From positions 1 through 64,000 of the forward strand of contig VBCA01000008.1 in assembly GCA_005881575.1 (NCBI GenBank): 64,000 nt of DNA, in the 5' to 3' direction. Below, piece after piece: positions 25,341 through 33,533 of this stretch (position 1 is its first letter; every line of letters starts with the position of its first letter). The notes under the pieces are model-generated. The model was not told the DNA's origin. It saw only the letters and a program-made list of their open reading frames with translations, and did not search any database. The stretch is from Betaproteobacteria bacterium (lineage in GTDB: Bacteria; Pseudomonadota; Gammaproteobacteria; Burkholderiales; SG8-39). The position numbers were made by a program, and so were the translations under genes.

Positions 25341-26341
25341 CGCGGTTGCCCCGAGGGCACCACGTCCTCAAGTGCCGCCCGCGCCCGCGCGGCGAGCTGA
25401 GGCGCGAGCCGCGCGCGGTCGGCCGTCTGCTTGCGATAGATCGTGTAGATCTTGCGCACGAGCGTGAGGCCCTGGTAAAACGACACGTTGCGTGGGGATA
25501 CCTGGGGCATCGCGCTCAGGTAGGCGTCGCGGAAGCAGGCGAGCCAGTGGTCCGCATGCGCCGAGAGTGTGCGATCCCACAAGCACCGTCGCTCGAGCTG
25601 CGCCAGAAAATGGCCGGCGTCGTACGCCGGGTCGGCGTACCCGAACATGTCTAGGTCGAGCAGGACGAGGCGATCGCCCGTCCAGAGGAACTGCCCCGCT
25701 GCCAGGTCGCCGTGCACCGGCGCGGGCTCGGACGGATCGAGCAGGGGCGCGGCGTGCTGGATCGCCACCAGGAGCGGCTCGATGACCGCGGTCGTCTCGG
25801 GCCAGCGGTGCCGCAGACGGTCGCACCGCCCCCGCGTCTCGGCGACGAACATCTGAGGCGTCGTTGGCGGCTCCGGAACGACGGGCAGGCGGTGCAGGGT
25901 CGCGGCCAAGCGGGCCGCGCGGCGCAGCAACTCCGGTTTTCGGTCGTCGACGATCTCGGACAGAAACGACCCGTCCACCCATGGGAACACCAGCGCGCGC
26001 TCTCTCGACACGTACCGCAACGGCAGGCTAGGTCCGTCGTGGTTAGGCTGCAGCCCGCCCGCCAGGGCCTGCGAATGCGCCCACACCTGCTCTCCGAAAT
26101 CATCCGCGTACACTTTCACGGCGTAGGCCCGTTCCTGCCCGGTGGGTGAGCGCACCAGGACGCGAAGCACGAAGCGGTCGGAATGCGCGCTTTGCAGGGC
26201 GCTGGCCGTGTCGGCCGCATGGAAGTCCGCCGGCAACGCGGGGCCAAGTATCTCGAGCGCCGGGCCCGGTTGCTCGAGACGGGCCAACTGGGCGCGCACC
26301 GCGGCGCGTTGCGCCGGCGTGGGCTTGAACCGGATGCGCAT
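25337..26341 (-). CDS. APH-fold kinase (kinA)
   Basis: The 334-residue protein has the phosphotransferase fold. YAVKVYADDFGEQ holds the likely ATP-binding Lys, PVHGDLAAGQFLW is the catalytic loop, and VLLDLDMFGYADPAYDAGHFL is the metal-binding segment. These residues appear intact, so catalysis is expected. An ATG at 26341 overlaps the upstream glycosyltransferase stop by one base (TGATG). The conserved K-x-Y N-lobe motif is also present in kinB, kinC and kinD, consistent with duplication within the operon. Confidence 0.82.
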   Translation of the reverse strand: MRIRFKPTPAQRAAVRAQLARLEQPGPALEILGPALPADFHAADTASALQSAHSDRFVLRVLVRSPTGQERAYAVKVYADDFGEQVWAHSQALAGGLQPNHDGPSLPLRYVSRERALVFPWVDGSFLSEIVDDRKPELLRRAARLAATLHRLPVVPEPPTTPQMFVAETRGRCDRLRHRWPETTAVIEPLLVAIQHAAPLLDPSEPAPVHGDLAAGQFLWTGDRLVLLDLDMFGYADPAYDAGHFLAQLERRCLWDRTLSAHADHWLACFRDAYLSAMPQVSPRNVSFYQGLTLVRKIYTIYRKQTADRARLAPQLAARARAALEDVVPSGQPR

Positions 26342-27552
26342 CAGTCCCCACCGAGCCAGCGCGAGAGGTACGCGGTGAGCCGGGTGGCCCCGTCGAACGA
26401 CGGAATGATCTGGTCTACGAGTCGCGCGTGCGCTTGCCGATCGCACCGCAGCGCCCACTCTACGGCCTCGGCGAGACCCGGGCCCGTCAAGTCCTTGGGG
26501 TGAATGCACCGGGCCAGCCCACGCGCGGCCAGCGTTTCGGCGCGGATCTGCTGCTCGACCTTATGCGTGGCTCGGGGCACGATCACGAGCGGTCGCGCCA
26601 CCGCCAGGGCTTCGCACACGCTGTTGTAGCCTCCCATACTGACGACGGCGTCCGCCGCAGCCATCAGCTCGAACGTATCGGCGCTGGGTACCACGCGACA
26701 TGCGTCCGTGGCCCGTGCCTGTAGCATCGCCTGCTGATCGGCAGGCATGAACGGCCCCGTCACCAGGATCGCGCGCAGATCGGCAACCTTCGCCTGCAAC
26801 CTTTGGACGGCAGCCCGCGCGGCGTCCAGCACCGGATACCCGTCGCTGCCGCTCCCCACCGTCGCGAGAACGAACGGCGTGTTCTCGGCCAGCCCCAGGC
26901 GCCGACGCACCATGCCAGGATCAACCGCGGGCCGAGCGCGCACGACGTACCCGCAGTAATGGAGCTTGGGCTGGACCGATGCGGGGATGGCATAGGCCTG
27001 CGCGACATCATAGAGGTCAGGGGAGCCGTACACCGCGATCCCGTCGTACAGGTTCTCGAGCGCGTCGTACGCGCCAAGCTCTTCCCATGCGGCACGAATG
27101 CGCGCGGCGTCGTCCATGATGTCGCGCAGACCGAAGACGAACCTGGTCTCGGGATGCTGCGCCTTAAGGGCCCACAGACCCTCGCGAAACTCACCCTTGG
27201 AGCCCAAGGGCTCGTGATCCACCAAGACGAGGTCGGGCGCGAGTCCGAGCGCGGCGTCCCGCAGGATCTCACCGCGCACTCTCCGGAAGTGTTGTTTCGC
27301 CGCCTCTTCTTCCGCCGCGGTCGGCCGGGCGGTGCCGGCGGTGAGGAGGGTGGGCAGCTTGATGTAGTCGCACCGCTCGGGAAGCGTGAACCCGGCGAGA
27401 GGAGATTTGGTCGCGATGTAGGCGATGCAGTCCGGATGGCGCGCCAGGACGTGGCGGGCGAGTGTCAGAGTCCGGGTGACGTGCCCCAGCCCTTGGTTGT
27501 CCTGCGCGTACAGCAACAGTGTACGCGTCTGGGCCGACGCGGATGGCTTCAT
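26341..27552 (-). CDS. GT28/MurG-like glycosyltransferase (gtB)
   Basis: The 403-residue protein has a two-domain GT-B layout. AQDNQGLGHVTRT is a glycine-rich N-terminal loop like that of MurG, DLVLVDHEPLGSKGEF lies in the first domain, and ADAVVSMGGYNSVCEAL and RPLVIVPRATHKVEQQ form the nucleotide-sugar end. It should transfer a sugar from a nucleotide donor; donor and acceptor are unknown. It overlaps gtA by four bases (ATGA). It shares the same ordered blocks with gtA, so the two are paralogues from a tandem duplication. Confidence 0.82.
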   Translation of the reverse strand: MKPSASAQTRTLLLYAQDNQGLGHVTRTLTLARHVLARHPDCIAYIATKSPLAGFTLPERCDYIKLPTLLTAGTARPTAAEEEAAKQHFRRVRGEILRDAALGLAPDLVLVDHEPLGSKGEFREGLWALKAQHPETRFVFGLRDIMDDAARIRAAWEELGAYDALENLYDGIAVYGSPDLYDVAQAYAIPASVQPKLHYCGYVVRARPAVDPGMVRRRLGLAENTPFVLATVGSGSDGYPVLDAARAAVQRLQAKVADLRAILVTGPFMPADQQAMLQARATDACRVVPSADTFELMAAADAVVSMGGYNSVCEALAVARPLVIVPRATHKVEQQIRAETLAARGLARCIHPKDLTGPGLAEAVEWALRCDRQAHARLVDQIIPSFDGATRLTAYLSRWLGGD

Positions 27553-29009
27553 ACCGTCGGTGTGCCGGTGACGGCGCCGTTCAGCAGATCGGCTAGCAAG
27601 GTCGGTATGCGGGTGAGGCCACCCACATCGACGCGGCTGCGGTGAGTCGGCAGGGGACCCAGATCGCGCGCCAGCCACTCACTCAGCGCGCGCGGGCTCA
27701 AGTCGTCGGGATGCAGCACGTCGATCAGCCCAAGATCCCGCAGGCGTTGTGCGCGAATCCATTGCTCGGGCTCGGGGTGCACGCGCGGCACGATGAGGGC
27801 GTGCTTCTCGAACGAGAGCACTTCGCAGATAGTGTTGTAGCCGCCCATCGCGATGATGCGGTCGGCCCGGTTGATGAGGGGCACCGGGTCGGGGACGAAT
27901 TCGAGCACCTCGCAGCGCGGGTTACGCTGCGCACTCTCGAGCAGGCGATGCCGAGACTCTGGGGGCATGTATGGACCGGTCACGATCATGCCGGTGGTGT
28001 CGGATCCGAGGTCGGCGGCGACGAACGCCTCGGCTAGGGCATACCCGTCCACGCCACCACCCACCACGCACAACGCAAGTTTGGCCGGCGGTGGAGGTAG
28101 GTTCGTCACGAGCTGCGTGGCCTGAGCCCCGGCGAGCTCGAGCCGTTGACGCTGATCCAGATACCCCGTATAGCGCACCTTGCTCGCGACGCCATCGAAG
28201 ACCCCATACTCGCGAACGGGATCGAACACGGCAGGATCACCGTAGATCCAGATGGCGTCGTAGTAGTCCCGCATCGCGTCCAGCCAACCGTCGGTGCTCC
28301 ACGTGCGGCGCACCGTCTCCGGATCCTGCAGCACCTCGCGCAACCCTAGCACACAGCGCGTGCGCCCGTGTTTACGGACGCGTTCGAGCGTGCGGACGAG
28401 CTCCCCTCCGGCGCCGAGCGGCAGGTAGTCGACGAGCAGCACGTCCGGTTGGAACGTCTTGATCGCTTTGCGAATCACTTTGCTGCGCAGCGTGATCAGC
28501 TCCTGGTCGGAGACGTCCAGGAAACGGGCGTTCAAGCCGCCATTGGCCTCTTTGCGCAGCCCCGGAAGGGTCACGCAGTCCACGCCTTCGGGCATCGGGA
28601 TGGCGCCAGCTTGCCACGCTTCGGCAATCATGAGGATCACCGCTTGCGTGCCCGCGTCGCGCAGCGCGTGCGCGATCGTGGCGTTGCGGCGAATGTGTCC
28701 AAACCCATGCATCCCCTGGGAATACGTGGCGATCCGAGGGAGAGGGGGCTCACGAGCGGAGAGCGGCGGCAGGTGTGATCGCGGCGGCGTGACGGGCTCG
28801 ACCGCCCGCAGCGCGGGCGACGTCCGCATCCCGTCGAGCAGCCTCCGGATCTCGGCCAGCTCTTCTGGCGTGGCCGACGACGCGGAGAGGGCGCGCAACG
28901 CGAACTCGAGCGTTTCCACGATTTTCGGCACGTCGCCATCGCCCGAAGACGTCGCTGGCGGCGCCATCGCCACGATGGCCGCTTCGGCTCTAAAGTCGAG
29001 CTTCTTCAC
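27549..29009 (-). CDS. GT28/MurG-like glycosyltransferase with N-terminal extension (gtA)
   Basis: The 486-residue protein heads the operon. The catalytic part starts near residue 90 (YSQGMHGFGHIRRN) and contains DVLLVDYLPLGAGGEL, CVLGLREVLQDPETVRRTW, and ADRIIAMGGYNTICEVL, matching gtB block by block. Residues 1-90 are extra. Within them, residues 32-60 match the C-terminal tail of the last kinase (ATPEELxxIRxLLD core). The start is GTG at 29009 behind gggaggaggg, a strong ribosome-binding site. It should be a cytoplasmic or membrane-associated transferase; the product is unknown. Confidence 0.82.
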   Translation of the reverse strand: MKKLDFRAEAAIVAMAPPATSSGDGDVPKIVETLEFALRALSASSATPEELAEIRRLLDGMRTSPALRAVEPVTPPRSHLPPLSAREPPLPRIATYSQGMHGFGHIRRNATIAHALRDAGTQAVILMIAEAWQAGAIPMPEGVDCVTLPGLRKEANGGLNARFLDVSDQELITLRSKVIRKAIKTFQPDVLLVDYLPLGAGGELVRTLERVRKHGRTRCVLGLREVLQDPETVRRTWSTDGWLDAMRDYYDAIWIYGDPAVFDPVREYGVFDGVASKVRYTGYLDQRQRLELAGAQATQLVTNLPPPPAKLALCVVGGGVDGYALAEAFVAADLGSDTTGMIVTGPYMPPESRHRLLESAQRNPRCEVLEFVPDPVPLINRADRIIAMGGYNTICEVLSFEKHALIVPRVHPEPEQWIRAQRLRDLGLIDVLHPDDLSPRALSEWLARDLGPLPTHRSRVDVGGLTRIPTLLADLLNGAVTGTPTV

Positions 29010-29089
29010 GGGAGCCCTCCTCCCTTAAAAAATTATGATGTGTCGCTGTGGCGGGCCGGGGCACCGCGTGAACACGGTGGCAGTACATT

Positions 29090-29114
29090 ACAATGGCATT
29101 ACATAATGGCTCGA
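29090..29114 (-). promoter_or_regulatory. Direct repeat upstream of the glycosyltransferase-kinase operon
   Basis: Two near copies of cattaca, spaced 12 bases apart (cattacaatgg and cattacataatgg on the plus strand), lie about 80 bases upstream of the operon's first start codon. They sit where a promoter or operator would be expected. An inverted repeat (caccg/cggtg) follows between them and the gene. This is a pattern call without further support. Confidence 0.25.
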
Positions 29115-29152
29115 TTCGGCGTAGCCCTTTGGGTTCATCCGCACTTCCGTAT

Positions 29153-29177
29153 TGGAGGCGGGGGTGGGAATCGAACC
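29153..29177 (-). other. tRNA 3'-end-like sequence, possible attachment site remnant
   Basis: On the minus strand the sequence runs from ggttcgattcccac through cccccgcctcca. It matches the T-loop, acceptor strand and CCA end of a tRNA gene. No matching 5' acceptor strand exists about 70 bases upstream, and the T-stem does not pair on its 5' side, so this is not a whole tRNA gene. Elements that integrate into tRNA genes leave such 3' ends behind. It lies 90 bases from an eroded integrase. Confidence 0.5.
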
Positions 29178-29266
29178 GGCATAACACTGCCTTGCAGGAC
29201 GAGTGCTACTGTCTTCGCGCCCTAAGTCATCGAAAAGATTTATCAGAGAACCGATTCTTTGCAGGG

Positions 29267-29509
29267 CTACTCCGGTGGTGAGTCATCGATGCCTGCAGGC
29301 GGACAGTAGCGCTTCAGCGTATTCGGCGTCCTGTGCCCGGTCATGCTCGCGACCTCGACCGCGGACGGCCCTTCTCGAAGAAGTTTGGACGTCGCCTCGT
29401 GACGCAGGTCACGGAGACGCACGTTCTTGATGCCGGGCTTATCGCACGCCCGCAGCACTGCTTTGTGGACTGTCTTTTCGTCGCGGTAGCGCCCAAGCGC
29501 TTCGCGCAA
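29267..29509 (-). pseudogene. Tyrosine recombinase (integrase) remnant, C-terminal part only
   Basis: Eighty codons remain of a phage-type integrase: the C-terminal catalytic piece RLRDLRHEATSKLLREG and MTGHRTPNTLKRYCP with the nucleophile Tyr. A full enzyme is 300-400 residues; the core-binding domain and the first catalytic Arg block are absent. The first His of the HxxR box appears to be Arg. The fragment begins at a TTG with no convincing ribosome-binding site. It marks a former integrative element beside the tRNA-end sequence and the glycosyltransferase-kinase operon. Confidence 0.75.
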
Positions 29510-29605
29510 GATCGTGGATTTTACGTCAACGTTCGAGGGAAACAGAACAGAACGCGCTTGCTCACGTCCCCCTTTTCGTTTGCCTTTCTTCCCGAGCGCC
29601 GCCTG

Positions 29606-30199
29606 CTATCTCGCGCTCTGCGAGACAGGCGCCTGCTGAGCACCCGGGTTCCCCGGGTCGGGCGCGGGCTGCTGCGGGATGGGCACCGGCTGAGTTCCCG
29701 GACCAGGCGCGGGGAGCTGCTGCGCGATGGGCACCTGCTGAGCCCCCGGAGTGTAGATGAACTTCCAGTCCGAATATTTGGAGGCGCCTTCGAATTCCCT
29801 GTTCGCGAAGCCGAAATTCGCGACTTTCTTGGGACTATCCTCCGAAAGGCTGTAGACGCCCATGATTCCGCTGTCGGGCGCTTTTACCAGCCCCCATTCG
29901 TTTTTTCCGGTCAGCGGGTCGAAGTAGAGCTTTCTCAGGTAGCGCTCGGTGCCTGGCTTGCGCGGGTCTTTCAGCAGGTCCTGGAGCGCCCTGGGAAACT
30001 GCCTCGGCCCGTTGAGGTAGTATCTCTCGATCGCGCGCCGGTACTGGTTGCCCGCATAGAGCAGCTCCGTTTCCCTGTCCCGCGCGAGCGCGGTACGCCA
30101 GACCTCTCCGGTGAGGGCGAGGCCCAGGCTCATGAAGGCGATCGCGAAGAGGACCGCCACGTAGGTGAAGCCTCGTTCGCGCGGGTTCACGATCACCAT
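29606..30199 (-). CDS. Pseudopilin-like protein with Pro/Gln-rich tail
   Basis: The 197-residue protein has a prepilin leader: RERG followed by FTYVAVLFAIAFMSLGLALTGE, to be cleaved after Gly. Position 5 of the mature protein is Ala, not the usual Glu, which in GspK-type minor pseudopilins is associated with a tip position. The last 50 residues are repeats rich in Pro, Gln and Ala (PIAQQLPAPGPGTQP). It is the last gene of the secretion operon. Its ATG overlaps the stop of the preceding pseudopilin gene. Confidence 0.75.
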   Translation of the reverse strand: MVIVNPRERGFTYVAVLFAIAFMSLGLALTGEVWRTALARDRETELLYAGNQYRRAIERYYLNGPRQFPRALQDLLKDPRKPGTERYLRKLYFDPLTGKNEWGLVKAPDSGIMGVYSLSEDSPKKVANFGFANREFEGASKYSDWKFIYTPGAQQVPIAQQLPAPGPGTQPVPIPQQPAPDPGNPGAQQAPVSQSAR

Positions 30200-30567
30200 T
30201 CGGCGTAGACGCTTCCGTCGCTGGCCTTGCCCTGCGCGCCGCTCTTCACGTCGTACACGCCGCCTTTCTGCGGGTCCTCTGGAGGGACGATCACCCAGGT
30301 CGCGGTGCTCTCGGTGATGGGATCGACGGGAACCTTGCGCAGGTATTTTTCCGAGGCGAGCGCTTCGAGCGACTCGGGGTACTTGCCCTTGTCGCCGTAG
30401 TATTTTCCGATCGCGTCGCGCAGCTGAAAGAGATCTTCCCGCAGCACGGCTTCTTTGGACCTCTCGAGGCTCCCGAAATAGCGCGGGATGGCGAGCGAGA
30501 GCAGAAGGGCGATGATCGCCATCACCACCAGCAGCTCGATCAACGTGAATCCGGAACGGGGCCGCAC
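30193..30567 (-). CDS. GspG-like pseudopilin
   Basis: The 124-residue protein starts at a GTG four bases after the upstream stop. The leader MRPRSG is followed by FTLIELLVVMAIIALLLSLAIP, with the conserved Glu5 of type IV pilin-like proteins. The globular part (RDAIGKYYGDKGKYPESLEAL, KYLRKVPVDPIT) resembles the GspG calcium-binding loop region. It would be processed by a prepilin peptidase, which is not encoded in this window. Confidence 0.82.
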   Translation of the reverse strand: MRPRSGFTLIELLVVMAIIALLLSLAIPRYFGSLERSKEAVLREDLFQLRDAIGKYYGDKGKYPESLEALASEKYLRKVPVDPITESTATWVIVPPEDPQKGGVYDVKSGAQGKASDGSVYAEW

Positions 30568-30571
30568 CGCT

Positions 30572-31069
30572 TCACCAATCCCGATAGGGCTGGCCGTTGA
30601 TGCCCTTTCCCTGCGCGAGCGAGAAGACGTCGAAGACATCGTCGCCTTCACTGGGATCGTCGGGCGGGCTCGCGTAGCTGCGCTTTCCCCAGGTGGCCGC
30701 GGCGGAAAGCGTGGGATCGGCGTTCAAGGGATCGCGCGGGATGCGGCGCAGGAAGTAGATCTTCGTCTTCTTCGCGCTCTTCTGGTCGTCGACGCCCTCG
30801 GCGAGGTCCTCGAGTTTCTTGGGATAGCCCGAGTCGCCGACCGACTTCTGGATCAGACCCTCGTCCGAAGCCTGCTTGTACGAATCGATCGCCTCGCGGA
30901 TCTGGCGCAGCGTGCGGCGCAGCTCCTGCTCCTTGGTGCGCTGCACGGCGAGCTCGCTGACGGGCAGCGCGACCGATGCGAGCAGCGCGACGATCGCCAC
31001 GGTGATGACGAGCTCGATGAGGGTGAAGCCCCGGCGGTCGCCTACTCGCGAAACGCGACAGCCGGCCAT
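30572..31069 (-). CDS. GspG-like pseudopilin
   Basis: The 165-residue protein has leader residues VGDRRG and the mature FTLIELVITVAIVALLASVALP with Glu5. A long helix (RTKEQELRRTLRQIREAIDSYKQASDEG) and LRRIPRDPLNADP follow. It belongs to the same family as the next gene and as GspG at 37752, so the operon holds several paralogous pseudopilins. It starts 17 bases after the secretin stop. Confidence 0.85.
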   Translation of the reverse strand: MAGCRVSRVGDRRGFTLIELVITVAIVALLASVALPVSELAVQRTKEQELRRTLRQIREAIDSYKQASDEGLIQKSVGDSGYPKKLEDLAEGVDDQKSAKKTKIYFLRRIPRDPLNADPTLSAAATWGKRSYASPPDDPSEGDDVFDVFSLAQGKGINGQPYRDW

Positions 31070-31086
31070 AGGATGCGGGCCCTCCG

Positions 31087-32997
31087 CTACTGCGGCTGCA
31101 CGCCGCCGAAAGGCACGATCGTACCTCCCGGCGGCGCGGCGCCGGGGAGCGCCGCAGGGGCGGGCGACAGCGGGGTCGCGGGCTGGGTCTGGATCGGGGC
31201 GAATGAGGACGGCGAGGAGGCCGCCCCGAGCGGGCCGCCGCTCGATGAAGCTTCAGTGCCTGCGGCAAACTCGGTGGTACGCGCGTCGGGCCGCACGATC
31301 GTGCGCATCAGCCTCGGGGTGATGAGGAGGACGATCTCGGTCTTGGCGATGGTGTCGCTCGTGGACGAGAACAGGCGACCCAGCACCGGGAAGTCGCCCA
31401 GGCCCGGAACGCGGCTGGCGTTGCGCTGGTCCTGGTCGTTGATGAGGCCGGCGAGGATCTGGGTTTCGCCGTCCCGCAGGCGCAACACCGTGCTGGTCTT
31501 GCGCGTGCCGATCTGGTAAACGAGGCCCCCGCCGGTTTGGGGGATGGTGTTGGTGATGTTGCTGACCTCGAGTCCGACCTTGATGCCGACATCGTCCTCG
31601 AGATAGATCAGGGGCTCGACCTCCAGCTGCAGGCCCACGTCGAGGTAGCTCACCGATTGGGAAACAAAGCCCCCCGCCACCGCGGCAGTCGTGGTGATCA
31701 CAGGGACGCGGTCGCCGATGTGGATCTTCGCCTTTTCCTTGTTCTTCACGCGGATGCGGGGATTGGCGAGCAGGTTGGTCCGGCTGTCGGTCTGCCTGAG
31801 CGAGAAGAGAAAGAGCGGATCGGTGAAGGTGAGGCGCACGAGGTTCTGATCGCGCGAGCGCAATTCGGGCAGGGTGAGAGTGCCGGGCGTTCCGGCGGCC
31901 CCGGACGTGGCGGCGCCGCCGACGAGGCTCACGGCCGCCGAGCCCGGGAAGCGCACACCCAGCTCCAGCAGCCGGTTGTAGCCGATTTCCAGCACCTCGA
32001 CTTCGAGCATCACCTCCGGCTCGGCGATGTCCTGCGCCGCGATCAGCTTTTCCGCGAGGCGAATGGCGTTCGGCGTGTCCTTCATCACCAGGAGGTTCAG
32101 CTTTTCGTCGATGAAGATGTCGCGCGTCTTGAGGATGGTGCGAATCAGGTTCGCGGTCTGCCTCACGTCCGCGTTGGCGATGTAGAAGCTTTTGACGACG
32201 AGATCCTGGTATTCGCGCAGCTTCTGAGGCGTGTTCGGGTAGATGAGCGCAGTGGTCTCGTTCAAGACTTTCTGCTCGAGCTGGTTGGTGGCGAGGATCA
32301 GCTTGATGACGTCCTCGACCTGCGCGTCGCGCACGACGATCGTAGTCCTCTGGTCGGCGCGCACGTCCTTGTCGAACAGGAAGTTGAGGTTCGCCGCGCG
32401 CGCGATCACGTCGAACACGGTGCGCAAGGGCACGTCCTTCAGCTCCAGGGAGATGGGCTTGGTTACCGAGCTCCTCAGCTGGAGGAGGGCGACCGCGGGC
32501 TTGGTCGTCTTCTCCTCGATCAGCCGCTGCAGCTGGCGCGCCTCGCGCTGAATCGGATTCTCCGCGAGCACCGTCGCGAGCAGCTCGCGCGCGTCGCGGT
32601 ATTTTTCCGCCTTCACGAGCTTGTCCGCTTCGGCCACCAGCCCCCGATGACGCCTGTCGAGCTCGACTTGCGCGAGGCCCTGGCTCGCCCGCTCATTGAC
32701 CGCATCGTACTTGAGTACGCGGCGGTAGAGCTCTTCGGCCGCCTCGAGCTGCGCGGCAGTCCTCAGGGATTCCGCCTGGACGAGCCACTGCCCGACGGCG
32801 AACTCGCGCAGGCGGAAATACTCCGAGCGGTAGGCGTGGTTCTGAGGATCTTCCCGCGTCGCTTTTTCGTACGCCGCGAGAGCCTCTTCCGTGCGGCCTT
32901 CGTTCAGCAGCGCCCGTGTGTCGTTCATCAGAGGGTTGGCGCAGGCTGCGACGAGCGACAAGGTGAGCGCCGCATAAAGGGTCTTAGAGGGTTTCAT
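31087..32997 (-). CDS. gspD: TPR-containing secretin, GspD/PilQ/MshL-like
   Basis: The 636-residue protein starts with a lipoprotein-type signal ending LSLVAACAN. Tetratricopeptide-like helices (20-150) lead into an STN/N-domain region (ISLELKDVPLRTVFDVIARAANLNFLFD, near 185). Then comes the secretin pore (VMLEVEVLEIGYNRLLELGVRF, RDGETQILAGLINDQDQRN, KTEIVLLITPRLM). The tail is rich in Ala, Pro and Gly. It should form the outer-membrane channel. A TPR head is unusual for classical GspD and may replace a separate pilotin or TPR partner. Confidence 0.9.
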   Translation of the reverse strand: MKPSKTLYAALTLSLVAACANPLMNDTRALLNEGRTEEALAAYEKATREDPQNHAYRSEYFRLREFAVGQWLVQAESLRTAAQLEAAEELYRRVLKYDAVNERASQGLAQVELDRRHRGLVAEADKLVKAEKYRDARELLATVLAENPIQREARQLQRLIEEKTTKPAVALLQLRSSVTKPISLELKDVPLRTVFDVIARAANLNFLFDKDVRADQRTTIVVRDAQVEDVIKLILATNQLEQKVLNETTALIYPNTPQKLREYQDLVVKSFYIANADVRQTANLIRTILKTRDIFIDEKLNLLVMKDTPNAIRLAEKLIAAQDIAEPEVMLEVEVLEIGYNRLLELGVRFPGSAAVSLVGGAATSGAAGTPGTLTLPELRSRDQNLVRLTFTDPLFLFSLRQTDSRTNLLANPRIRVKNKEKAKIHIGDRVPVITTTAAVAGGFVSQSVSYLDVGLQLEVEPLIYLEDDVGIKVGLEVSNITNTIPQTGGGLVYQIGTRKTSTVLRLRDGETQILAGLINDQDQRNASRVPGLGDFPVLGRLFSSTSDTIAKTEIVLLITPRLMRTIVRPDARTTEFAAGTEASSSGGPLGAASSPSSFAPIQTQPATPLSPAPAALPGAAPPGGTIVPFGGVQPQ

Positions 32998-33533
32998 GGG
33001 GTTTCGCCTTCGTTGGCGGGACGGAAGTAGATGGTCATACGCAACTGGGCTTCGAGTTGAGAATCGCCCGCTTTTTTGCGCTCGAAGCGCAGCGCATCAA
33101 GCGAGGCGATCGGCATGCTCTTCAGGGCGGCGGCGACGAATTGCCGGATCTGCGGGTAAGTTCCGCGGATAGGCAGGGTGATGCGGTAGAACGCGATTCC
33201 GAAAGGAGGCTTCTCGAGGCGGTATTCGCCCTGCAGCAATTCGAGTTTAGCGGAGCGCGCGAGAGCGTACACGCGCTCGAGCTCGTCCGGAAGTCTCTCC
33301 AGCGGGGGAAACAGGCCGTAGAAGCGGCGCAGTTCGTCCGCGCGGCCTTCGCTGGCAACGGGCTGGAAAGGAGTGCGCGAGCGCAGCCGCTCGGCGACCG
33401 AGCGCTGCGCCTGCAGCTCGCGCTCGGCCGGACTGACTGCCGACAAATAAAACGGGACGCAGAAAATGAGGACCCCGACGCCGAGGACTCCGGCCGGCCC
33501 CAGCGCGTGCAGCCATTTCTGGGCGCGCTTCAA
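32994..33533 (-). CDS. PilO/GspM-like assembly protein
   Basis: The 179-residue protein has a short cytoplasmic N-terminus, one transmembrane helix (AGVLGVGVLIFCVPFYLSA) and a coiled-coil plus alpha/beta periplasmic part (LQAQRSVAERLRSR, YPQIRQFVAAALKSMPIASLDAL). This is the layout of PilO and GspM. A TTG start at 33533 overlaps the PilN-like stop (TTGA), and the stop overlaps the secretin start. It probably pairs with the PilN-like protein in the inner-membrane platform. Confidence 0.75.
   Translation of the reverse strand: MKRAQKWLHALGPAGVLGVGVLIFCVPFYLSAVSPAERELQAQRSVAERLRSRTPFQPVASEGRADELRRFYGLFPPLERLPDELERVYALARSAKLELLQGEYRLEKPPFGIAFYRITLPIRGTYPQIRQFVAAALKSMPIASLDALRFERKKAGDSQLEAQLRMTIYFRPANEGETP

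Noticed and set aside
20001-26341. Aminoglycoside resistance cluster
   Set aside because: The APH fold is shared by many kinases of sugars, choline and others; four copies with glycosyltransferases and an exporter fit a biosynthetic role better, and no resistance-type specificity motif was recognised.
29141-29240. Complete tRNA gene (Cys-like anticodon GCA region)
   Set aside because: The anticodon stem does not pair, no 5' acceptor strand complements the 3' end, and the T-stem fails; only the 3' end remains.
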